Below, one piece after another: positions 11,560 through 21,332 of a DNA stretch of 64,000 bases. Every line of letters begins with the position of its first letter. Position 1 is the first letter of the stretch. The notes beneath the pieces were generated by a model that searched no databases, was not told where the DNA came from, and saw only the letters and a list, made by a program, of their open reading frames with translations. The position numbers and the translations under genes were made by a program. The DNA is from Nissolia schottii (taxonomy: Eukaryota > Streptophyta > Magnoliopsida > Fabales > Fabaceae), in NCBI GenBank assembly GCA_003254905.1, contig QANU01056683.1, positions 24,609-88,608 of the forward strand, read 5' to 3'.

Positions 11560-12720
11560 TTAGTTCTTTAGTATAATTGCCAAAGTACCATTCTCTTAAT
11601 TCTTTATTGTAATCAGCTTCAAAATCTTCTCTTATCCATTGTTTATCTATTTTAAAAGGTGACTCTCGAGTTAATGTATGAAGTACTTGGAGGTAGTTGG
11701 GGAGTATTGTGGTGACTCAGACCCAGTTGTTTCTTGGTAGATCGGCCCTGATACTTCTGGTATTGAGTTGTCTAAACCAGTAAGATCTATATATTTTTTT
11801 AGGTTGCTTACCCGGTATCTAAGGCTTAGCCTTGACTAATCCGGGCCGACTCGGGTCGCGCACCTGGCTATGGCGGGTGAATCTCCCAGCGAGGATAACT
11901 GCGTTCACAAGGTCTCGAACTCGGGACCTTGCTTAAGCGATACCAAGCCGCTTACCACTTGGACCAACTCCCGTTGGTTTTAAGATCTATATATATTTAT
12001 GGTAAATCCATCTACGAAAGCCCTATGAGGAGTTTCTCTAATCATCCTCCTTGGTTCATTTTGTATAGTTGACCTAGATCTATTCATTTTTATTATAATG
12101 TCAGAGCCTCCTTGTATTATTTCTCGTATTTCGGTGTTTCGTTCTTTGGCATACGGTACGACATGTATAAGTTTCCATTCTTCCGAAATTCTGCTTAGAA
12201 TCTCGTCATGTCTATTTCTTTTTAGGGACATGAACTAGTGATTTTTCTAAGTTAGCTTAGATCAGAGTAGTCTCATCAAAAGGAGATCTTCTGAAAGCCC
12301 TAAAGTTGTAATCTACTTTTGTAACTTTGTAATAAATCTTATAGATAATTTTAAAATTCCTGCTTCGTGATCAAGTTTTTCAGTGGGTACATCTACCCAT
12401 AACTGTATAGCACCAGTTGTCTTAGCATTAGCTATGTCCATCAAAAAATTAGGAAAATAGTTAAAGAAAGCAGGTCCGTCATGGAGATTGCTTTCCAATA
12501 TTGCTATTATTGAGTCATTAAATTCTAGTAAACGTAGATCTCATAAGATCATTAGGATTGGAAGGTGTAATCCTATTCTACAGTTAGGTTTTGTTGTGAC
12601 TTGTATTAATCCTAGGTGTATATGTTTGTATCCTTTTCTTAGATGTTCTAACTTTCCTTGTTCTAGTATTTGTATTCTCCTATTGGTAGTAGTGCCTAGG
12701 TAACAATATTATAACATATG
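11560..12720 (-). pseudogene. Decayed pararetrovirus-like movement-protein region, split by a SINE
   Basis: On the minus strand, broken frames at about 12700-12313 carry a patch, LESNLHDGPAFFNYFPNF, that resembles the viral movement-protein domain found in plant pararetroviruses and their genomic relics. A further basic/acidic frame continues at 12231-11981 and resumes after the SINE at about 11780-11560. Stops and frame changes (near 12545, 12310 and 12230) make it non-functional. No reverse transcriptase is present in the window. The assignment rests on residue pattern from memory and is uncertain. It could also be a retroelement-borne movement-like domain. Confidence 0.45.
11795..11980 (-). 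mobile_element. tRNA-derived SINE with 14-bp target-site duplication
   Basis: On the minus strand, a box A-like AAGTGGTAAGCGG (about 11950-11962) is followed by a box B-like GAGTTCGAGACC (about 11913-11924), the spacing of a tRNA-derived polymerase III promoter. The 3' end is an A-run, seen as Ts at 11795-11800. The direct repeat TAAGATCTATATAT flanks the insert at 11781-11794 and 11981-11994. It is not an intact tRNA gene. It interrupts the pararetrovirus-like relic. Confidence 0.8.
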
Positions 12721-13027
12721 GATCTTTCATTAGAAAAGTTCCACATCATTTGGTTTCTATAAATGTTTGGTTTCTTGACCTTCGAAATGGACTAATTATC
12801 TAAAGATAGGTAGAGATGGCATAGGGGTACATCAATTTCAAATAAGTAAGTTCGGGCCTAAATCATGGGTTTGATAGTTCAAGTCATCAAGGAAGACTTT
12901 TGTTCAAAGTTCAATCGTCAAACTCTAAAATGGTTCATTTTCAAATAAAACAAGTTTGCATCCAATAAAATTTTAAAAAAAAAAAGATAAAGAAACAAGG
13001 GTTTCCTTTGAAGATCAAGTCTTTTCT
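12721..13027. other. Intergenic DNA, nothing recognised
   Basis: AT-rich sequence leading into the 48-bp minisatellite. No gene is seen. Confidence 0.4.
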
Positions 13028-13640
13028 ACTGTTTGTTGAACTTATGTCCAGTTGGTTTACGAATCTTATCTTTTTTGCCATTTGTTGAACCCATGTCTAG
13101 TTGGTTCGCAAATTTTATCTTTTCTACCATTCGTTGAGCCCATGTCCGGTTGGTTCACGAATTTTACTTTTCTGTCATTCGTTGAGCCCATGTCCAGTTG
13201 GTTCACAAATTTTAATTTTCTGCCATTTGTTGAACCCATGTCCAGTTGGTTCGTGAATTTTACTTTTTACTGTTCGTTGAACCCATATCTAGTTGGTTCA
13301 CGAATTTGACTTTTCTGCTGTTCGTTCAACCCATGTCCAGTTGGATCGCGAATTTTACTTTTATCTCGTTCGTTGAACCCGTGTCCAATTGGTTCGTGAA
13401 TTTTACTTTTCTATCGTTCGTTGAACCCATATCCAGTTGATTCGCGAATTTTACTTTTTTGTCATTCGTTGAACCCATGTTCTGTTGGTTAACGAGGTTT
13501 ACTTATCTACTATTCATTGAACCCATGTCTAGTTGGTTGTGAATTTTACTTTTTTGTTATTCATTGAACCCATGTCTAGTTGGTTCGTGAATTTTACTTT
13601 TCTGCTATTTCTTGGACCCATGTCCAATTAGTTTCCAAGT
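13028..13640 (+). repeat. 48-bp minisatellite, about 13 copies
   Basis: The core gttgaacccatgtccagttgg recurs at about 13035, 13084, 13133, 13181, 13229 and 13276, and on to about 13610, with spacing 47-49 bp. The period is a multiple of three, so an open frame of 16-residue repeats (FVEPMSSWFTNFTFLS-like) runs through much of it (13052-13440). I do not consider it a gene, because there is no start context or conserved neighbour. Confidence 0.9.
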
Positions 13641-13786
13641 ATAGCAATGTTTTCACCTCACATCTACTCTTTCCATGTATTCTAGATAAAATGGTTGTTC
13701 ATGTCTTTACTCTTTCCTTTATATGATAATATGAAGAACTATGGTTGTTCATATTCTCTAATAAGAAATGAGTAAAGAAGGGCAAG

Positions 13787-16056
13787 TGTGAACACCCAAT
13801 TTTGTCTGACCATTTCTTTTTATTATTTTTTTAGCTTATGTGCTTTTTTTATCATTATTATTATTATTATCTTCTCCATTTCTTTCATTCATTTTTTTTT
13901 AGTTTGATCCAAAAATAATTTGTTGGCCCAATCTTTTAGTATTTTTTAGCCCAAACAAAAAATAAAAAACAATAGAAAAAGAAAAAACAAAAATTGAAAA
14001 AAAAGAAAAAAAAAAAAAAAAANAACTGTTGGTTTTTTCTAGTTATAAATAGAGGTTATAATGAAAATGATAGGGGACTTTTCTGGAACAAAAATCATTA
14101 AAAAAAAATCACCAACAACAGAAAGGAAAATCAGTCAAAATTGTAGCGAAAGAGGAAGAAGCTGAGAGGTATGTGATTTACTCTTCTTTGAGTAGCAATC
14201 TGTTCAATTTTTTTTAAGAGAATGGGAGAGAGACAAAACCTCACCACCATCCTCAACCATCACTGGACCACCTCACCGCCACCACTCACAGCCACCACAA
14301 CACAAACCCGCCACCATCTAAACCATCACAAACCCACCACCATTCAAAACAACCCAACACACCTACCACCCAAAACAACACAACACAACACACACCCCCA
14401 AAATTGAAAGATAAAAAAGGAAACTGAGAGAGGGTGAATTGAGAGAGAGGCGGATTCGAGAATCCGTGAGAGAGGGAAGAAACTGAGAGAGAAACAAACA
14501 AGAGAGCGTGAATCGAGAGATAATTGGTGCCGCTGCCGATGACTGCCCATGGTGGCAGCACCATCAGGTGACAGATCTGAGAAAAATATGAGACATGGAG
14601 AGAAAGAAAGAGAGCCAAGATCAAGACTGAGCAGAGAGAGACAAAATAGATCGGGAGAAGGAGAGAGAGAGACTAGAGTCTATAGGGGGAGGGGGAGGGG
14701 AAGCTCGCCGTCGCCGGCGACCCGCTGTGGCGATGACAACCCCTGAAGAGAGAGTGAGATAGAGTCCGAAAGAGGGATGGAGACCAGAGAGAGAAAGGAT
14801 CGGTAGGAGAAAGAGTGAAGGGTAGGTTTTTTGGTTGTTATATTCTTTCAAACTTTAATTTGTTGCATTTTTTTTTTTACTAACTTGTTTATTAGGCCAT
14901 GGAATTTGGATCAACTTTTGGTTGCAATCTTTTTTCCTTCTTCCCTTTGTTTTCCTGATTTTGTTTATTTATTTTATTATTTCATTTTTTTGGGCCGTGT
15001 GTTTTAGGTCCATAACATCTCTATTTTATTTGTTGTTTGTTATTTGGTTGTTCCCTTTTTTCTTTTTCGTTTTTTTTGTTTCGGTTTGTGCTTGGGCCAA
15101 CTGTTGGTTGAAGTTTTTTTCCTTTATTTTGCTGATTTGTTTTTTCTTTTTTTTGGGTCGTGTGTTTTGGGCCTCGAATATCTTTTTTTTATAATTATTA
15201 TTGTTGCTTGCTATAAAAGAAAAATAAAAAAAAAAGTAATAGCACGCAAATGAAATTGTTAGCTAAATCATAATGACTTGTTAACTCATTTTACAGCATT
15301 TGAGTTGTGACAGTTTGATACTCTAAACTATTTTTTTAGTTTAATGAACGCATAAATATTTTTTAGCATGATGATAAAAGGTTAACCAAGCCGCGACGAC
15401 TTGTTATGTTAGTTGTGACAACTTCATGCTCCAAAGGTTAAAATAAATAAGCTATTAAAAGTATATAAAATTAAATTAATCAACACACAAATATTTTTTT
15501 AGAAAAAACTACGTGGCTTTGAGTTCCTCATTGCACTAGAGGATACGTAGGAGTGTAAGTCGAACCAAAATTAAATTTTCATAATTTCTATTTCACATGT
15601 AAATAACTTTGTTTTTGTTATTAAATTAAGTTTCTTGTTTATTTTTTTGTCTAGTAAAAAAAGCTTGAATATGTTTCAATAACACAAGTGTTAACTAAGT
15701 CGCGATGATTTGCTAACTCGTTTTAGAGTATCTAAGTTGTAACAACTTGATACTCTAAATCTTCTCATTTTTAGAGGTTATAAATAATTTGCTTAGAGGT
15801 TATAAATAATTTGCACGATTAACTAAGGTAACCGTTTTAATACAGATGTATAAGGGAAGGGGTGTTGCAAAATTAAGTTTTTTTTCCCTTCTTTATGCAT
15901 AATTGACTCCCGAATCCAAACTCAAATCAAACAAATTTCTCTAAATAAAGATTTTTTCAAATTTTCCTAATTCAAATAAAATTGGTGACGACTCCATTGA
16001 ATTCTCATTTTCTTTTAAAATTTTGTTGCTTTCCTGACGCAATCACGGTCGCGACA
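13787..16056 (+). mobile_element. Candidate large LTR or LTR plus leader
   Basis: It starts TGTGAACACCCAATTTTG at 13787/13789 and has a TATA-like TTATAAATAGAGG at about 14044. A purine-rich GA tract follows at 14410-14800. It ends in GGTGACGACTCC (about 15985) and GGTCGCGACA (to 16056), signatures that in plant Ty3 elements lie at or just after the LTR end. No matching target duplication was found, and no gag or pol follows. Short ORFs in the GA and T-rich tracts are not credible. Confidence 0.45.
15263..15765 (+). repeat. Three dispersed copies of a ~65-bp motif
   Basis: Variants of 'gacttgttaactcgttttag...tttgagttgtgacaacttgatactctaaa' occur at about 15272-15330, 15390-15435 and 15700-15762, same strand, inside the candidate LTR. 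Confidence 0.6.
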
Positions 16057-16490
16057 GTAATGTTTATTTTTAAGTGTTTTAATGCTTGTTTCTTTGTAAT
16101 GTAATATTTCAATGTGGTGAAATGTTTGTTTGTTTGTGGTATTAAGTTTATTTATGAGTGACGAAATGATTGTCTATGCCTTTGTTTTTGTGTAGTGTAA
16201 TGTTTGTTCATGTGTAGTGTAATATTCGTTTATGTATGTTGTAATGTTTGTTTATAAGTTTTGTAATGTTTATTTTTTAGTATTGTAATGTCTATTTATT
16301 TATGGCGCAATGTTTATTTATGAGAGAGTAGGTAGAGGAATAGGAGAGAGAGTGTGACATTTATTTTTCATTATTTAGTTGGTGTGAGTCTCATTTTATT
16401 TTATTTGTTGTGTTTTATAATATTTGTTTATTTGTTCTTTAACATTTATTCATCTGTTTTGTAATGTTTGTTTAAGAGAGAGTGTGAATA
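16057..16490 (+). repeat. Degenerate AT-rich minisatellite
   Basis: Imperfect reiteration of a roughly 25-35 bp unit with core 'gtaatgtttgttta' between the candidate LTR and the hAT-like element. Period and phase drift throughout. Confidence 0.6.
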
Positions 16491-16652
16491 CACACGTGTT
16501 ATAATGTAAGTGGGGGCAATAGAAAATGTAACAATTACTTTTAACATTAAATGCATCACGAATTCTATGTCATCTTGAATCCATATATAAAAATGTTTGT
16601 AAGTCGATTCAATAATAATTTATTTTTAAAAAGTTTGTTTAGGCCTATTTAA

Positions 16653-17328
16653 TAGGGGTGTTCATAACGCGGTCCGGCCCGCCAACCCGAATCGGCCCGA
16701 AGCATTCCGACCGAATTGGATCTGATTTTAAACGGGCCTGATTTAAAAAAAAAACTTTAAAAAAACCCCGATTTTAATTCATACTGGGTTTGGGTTTAGC
16801 CTCGGACCACCCGGCCCGACCCGGTGGCCCATATGCTATACTATTATGCATTTTTTATTTTTTTCCCTTCCCATCCCATTATGAGAAATCACAAGAATTA
16901 AAGGAATTGGATTCTTGCGTTCTCATCTCATCCCATGATTGCAAATCTATTATAGTTAACTTTATTGCAAATCTATTGTAGTTAATTTTATTGCAAATCT
17001 ATTGTAGTTTGTAGTTGATTTTTGTTCTTTTGCATGCTTTCAATTTTGTGACGTGCCTTTTGTCTCTTCACGGTGATATATAGCAGTCATAGGTACTCGT
17101 ATTTTGCACATTTTATTGTTTAATTGATTTCTGAAGGCAAGGAGTTTTATTTTACAATAAAAAAGGCCCTTATGAAATATAAAATCAAACATTTTGGCCA
17201 ACTTTAACCTGATCCAAACTTAATTTTTAACTCAATCCAAAGATGATTGAGTCTATTAAATTTAAGATCGGGTCCAGATCCTCAAAATTAGCCCAATCTA
17301 AAACCCAGCCCGGCCATAAACACCCTTA
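16653..17328. mobile_element. hAT-like non-autonomous element upstream of the receptor kinase
   Basis: It begins TAGGGGTGTTCATAACG and ends GGCCATAAACACCCTTA, giving imperfect inverted ends. Flanking octamers CTATTTAA (16645-16652) and CCATGTAA (17329-17336) match at 6 of 8 positions, consistent with an aged 8-bp hAT duplication. The ends resemble those of the better preserved element at 58105-59069. No transposase is visible. Its right end is about 345 bp before the kinase start codon. Confidence 0.65.
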
Positions 17329-17350
17329 CCATGTAATGTTGGTGTGCCAC

Positions 17351-17423
17351 TTATATACCATGTTTTATGTGCACGTGACCTTACTCCATGCTATAACTTG
17401 GCAGCATTCCCCACTTTCACGTG
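17351..17423 (+). promoter_or_regulatory. Possible promoter elements: TATA-like site and two G-boxes
   Basis: A TTATATACC stretch at 17351-17359 could be a TATA box. CACGTG G-box cores are at 17372-17377 and 17418-17423. The G-boxes lie downstream of the TATA-like site, so either transcription starts further on or they act from the 5' UTR. The placement is inference. Confidence 0.35.
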
Positions 17424-17673
17424 AGAGTGAGCTGAGGGCCAGCTGCTCCGCACTGCTGTTGCGTTCACAGCTCCCATCCAATCAAAACCAGTCTTCCACT
17501 CACTTCTCCTCTTTCCCCCTTTTCCCATCCATTTGCATTTCCCCCACTGCAAATCATGTTTCCATTGTCCACCACCAAGCCGAAAGCTGCAAAACACACA
17601 ACGCACTGACCAGTGAACTCAAAACACTACTAAAACAAACCACTCAACACAAATCACACCCCAACACACAACA

Positions 17674-20600
17674 ATGCATCACCCCAAACCCTTCTTCCTC
17701 CTCCTCCTCCTCCTCTTCTTCTTCTTCTTCTTCTTTTCCACCCTAACTTGCTCCGCCACTCCCTCGGCGATGCTGCCATCCGACGCCGTCTCGCTCCTCT
17801 CGTTCAAGTCGAAAGCGGACCTCGACAACAAGCTGCTCTACGCGCTGAACGAGCGCTACGACTACTGCGAGTGGCAGGGCGTGAAGTGCATCCAAGGCAG
17901 AGTCATCCGCTTCGTCCTCCAAGGCTTCTCCCTCCGCGGCACCGTCCCCGCCGGCACCCTCAGCCGCCTCGACCAGCTCCGAGTCCTCAGTCTCCGCAAC
18001 AACTCGCTCTCCGGTCCCATCCCAGACCTCTCCCCTCTCCAAAACCTCAAGTCGCTCTTCCTCGACCGCAACCACTTCTCCGGCACGTTCCCCGCTTCGC
18101 TCCTCTCGCTCCACCGCCTCGTCACCCTCTCCCTGGCCCACAACGGCTTAACCGGTCCGATTCCTGACCGGCTCACCCTCCTGGACCGGCTCGACTCCAA
18201 CCACTTCAACGGCACATTCCCCGCGCTCAATCAGTCCGCCTTGGTGACGCTCAACGTCTCAGGCAACAACCTCACGGGTCCAGTTCCCGTGACCCCAACG
18301 CTCTCCCGCTTCGGCGCGGCATCCTTTTCGGGAAACCCTGGGCTCTGCGGGGAGATTATCCACAAGCCCTGCGATAGGCATTCGAGATTCTTCGGCGGCG
18401 GCTCCCCTTCGGCGTCGTCCACTTCTTCCTCTTCCGCGGCACCGCTCGCGCAGAGCGAGCAGGGGATCGTGGTGGTTCATTCGCCGGCTAAGAAGAGGAG
18501 TCACAAGAGCAATGGATTAATTCTCGGCTTGGCAGTCGGGGTTGCGGTCGTCACTGGCTTCACCCTCGCTGTGATCGCGTTGGCGAGGAAGAAGCAGAGC
18601 GAATTGAGAGAGGAAACGGAAAGGATGGCGAAAACGGGGGCCGCGGCGCCGGAAGCTGGAGCGGGGAGCGCCGCCCCTGCGCCTGGGACGAAGCGGGCAA
18701 ACGACGTCGTTGCGGGGCCCGCGGACTCGACGAAGGTGAAGAGGATGGCGGAGATTGAGCGGGCGCACAAGAGCGGGAGGCTGGTGTTCTGCTTCGGGGA
18801 GGCGCGGCAGTACACGCTGGAGCAGCTGATGAGGGCGTCGGCGGAGCTTCTCGGGAGGGGGAGCGTGGGGACGACGTACAAGGCGGTGCTCGACTCGCGG
18901 CTGATCCTGACGGTGAAGAGGCTGGACGCTGGGAAGATCGCGGTGACGAGCGGGGAGGTTTTCGAGAGGCAGATGGAGATGGTGGGGGCGCTTCGGCACC
19001 CCAATTTGGTTCCGGTGAGGGCTTATTTTCAGGCCAAGGGGGAGAGGCTCGTCATCTACGATTATCAGCCCAATGGAAGCCTCTTCAATCTTGTTCACGG
19101 TAAGCATTGTCCGATCGATGCTAATCTCATTCTTTTGATTTTTGATTTTTTTTTTTTTTTTTTTTAAACATAGGGGAAAACCGATAAATGAGACAAGAGA
19201 AAATACAAGAGAAAGATAGATAATAAAAAAATAATAATTATATTATCTGAGTTGTGTGAAATAAAAAATAAACTTATTTATAAGTTAAAAACACATTAAT
19301 TAAAACTCAACTGCCAAAAACATCTTAAAATAAAACTAAACATAATATATAATTATTCTTAACATTTTTTGTTATTTTTTATTTTTTTAAAATTTTGCAA
19401 TTTGCTTCATGTTGCTTCTGTTTGTGAAGCTGAATTCTGACAATTGGGTGGGTTATGCGGTGGTGGAGTCTGGGTTGGGTGAACTTGTGAGAAGTGATGA
19501 ACACGCGGACAGACACAGTGGGTCCAGGCAAGTTGTGGGGCCCAGGTGCTGGAATTAGACCTGGCCTTGAGTCTGACTGGTGATGTGTTGTCGTGGCATT
19601 GGATGATAGGTGTGTGAGAGCTGTTGTGGTGGGGTTGAAAAATTGTATAGGGGCGCTCTCACGAGCGATCGAGAACTCTCTTATTCTGTTAATATTCAGA
19701 TTCAGTATTTGACAGTTGATACCCTCGTCTATTTTGTTTAAAAAAAAAAATAGAAACAGGAATATAGGAATACAGGAATGACGCAAAATAGACCAATGCT
19801 TTTCCATTTTGTAGGAGTATTTCAAAATTGAGAAATTATTCTCGCAAAAACATATTGACAAATTATAAGTGATTTTTGTTGATATCAAAAGTTTTGTTAT
19901 GTTATTATGTACCCATTAATTACTTTACATATCGGTTATTCCATTCATATAAGAAAATAGGCGATAGTAATCACCCACATGACAATATATCAAATCAATA
20001 TTTCGGTGCAAAACTTTTCTGACTTTGACGAGTGTCTGAATTTCTACTAAATTCTTCAAGGTTGAATTTCTAGTTGTTCATCTTTTGACATATGTCTGTC
20101 TGGTGGTACCGTCTTGTTGCCTATCCATTAATTACTATTGTTTGTTTGTATTTCGTGACCCCTGGGTCATGGGTAGTTGTGTGATACTGTTATCTTCTCC
20201 AATGCCAACAATCTTGGGTTGGACTATTTAAGGTTGTTTCTGGGACTGCTGCTGGACCATTTGAATTATCTATTTGACTATATGTTACGGGCCTGTTACC
20301 ATACTTAAATGCACTTGAATCTTAGTTGATACAATTTCATTTTTCTCCAAAAAATTGAACTATTGTTAGAGAATCTTGTTGTACGGATAGGTTAGTATGC
20401 CCTTCAGATTGATATAGTCATTTTGAGATCTGCGCACATTTTTTTAGTTAACAGATTAAAAGAAAAAAAGGATAACAGGGCAGATAACTCCAAGTCTCTC
20501 AAGCACGTCCCTTATCATCATTCTGCCGAAATCCTGAACCTTCAAATGGGCATGAATGAAGTCAATGAGTTTTATCACATTTGATAAAAAAATCACTTTT

Positions 20601-21332
20601 GGATCATTCACTTATTTATATCTAGATTTTTTTTTTTTATCTCTACTTGTTTCGGCAGAAATAATTTTTATCCAAACTCAGTTTCACAATCTGAATGTCA
20701 AACAATTACCCCAATTCGTCCTGCTTAATGTTTTATCACTATTTCTTAACTTGTAGCTGTTCCATTTGGCAGGGTCAAGATCAACAAGGGCGAAGCCCCT
20801 TCATTGGACGTCATGTTTGAAAATAGCAGAAGATGTAGCTCATGGACTTGCTTATATACATCAAGCCTCGTCCTTAATTCATGGTGGCCTAAAATCCTCT
20901 AATGTCCTTCTTGGAGTGGACTTCGAAGCCTGTATTACAGACTATGGTTTGTCCTTCCTTGCGGACCCTTCGCTCGCCGAAGATGCTGATTCTGCGGCGT
21001 ATAAAGCACCGGAGGTTCGCAAGTCTGGCTGCAGGGCCTCTTCCAAGTCTGATGTGTATGCTTTCGGTGTCCTCCTTTTGGAGCTTTTGACAGGTAAACA
21101 CCCCTCTCAACATCCCGTCCTCATGCCAACAGATCTGCGAGACTGGGTTAGAGCAATGAGGGACAATGATGCCAGTGAAGACAACCAGCTTGAAATGCTC
21201 ACGGAGGTTGCCGGTATTTGTAGCGCAACCTCACCGGAGCAGAGGCCAGCAATGTGGCAAGTTCTGAAGATGATACAGGAAATAAAGGAGAGCGTAGCGA
21301 TGCAGGACACCACACATACCGGGCTCTCATAG
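17674..21332 (+). CDS. LRR receptor-like kinase (probable inactive receptor kinase, At5g67200-like)
   Basis: Two exons, 17674-19099 and 20773-21332, join in phase (CAC G|GG TCA) to give 661 aa, close to the family's usual ~670. The order is: a hydrophobic signal peptide (L/F-rich, residues 4-25), an N-terminal LRR cap, about five LRRs (roughly 85-215), a Ser-rich juxtamembrane stretch, one membrane helix (about 281-303) and a kinase-like domain (about 378-645). The glycine loop [12 protein letters not shown] and the VK lysine (about 415) are kept. The catalytic loop is HGGLKSSN (about 512) instead of HRD, and DFG is DYG (about 532). This predicts a pseudokinase at the plasma membrane that signals by binding partners. 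APE is kept. One LRR is five residues short. Ligand unknown. Confidence 0.93.
17691..17737 (+). repeat. CTC/TTC trinucleotide tract in the signal-peptide codons
   Basis: Runs of CTC followed by TTC codons encode the Leu and Phe stretch of the kinase's signal peptide. Length changes here would alter the hydrophobic core without breaking the frame. Confidence 0.85.
19100..20772 (+). other. Single intron of the receptor kinase gene (1673 bp)
   Basis: Donor GTAAGC at 19100 and acceptor GCAG ending at 20772, phase 1. The position, inside the kinase domain just after a LVHG motif, is typical for this RLK subfamily as I recall it. The content is AT-rich. No transposon boundary is recognised. Confidence 0.85.

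Noticed and set aside
11910-11967. Possible tRNA gene
   Set aside because: Box A and B are present but no cloverleaf. The A-tail and target duplication identify a SINE.
17243-17746. Plus ORF upstream of the kinase with a poly-Ser run
   Set aside because: It overlaps the kinase start in another frame. The Ser run is the CTC/TTC tract read out of frame.
17743-18504. Long minus and plus ORFs over kinase exon 1
   Set aside because: Alternative frames of a GC-rich exon. No family signature.
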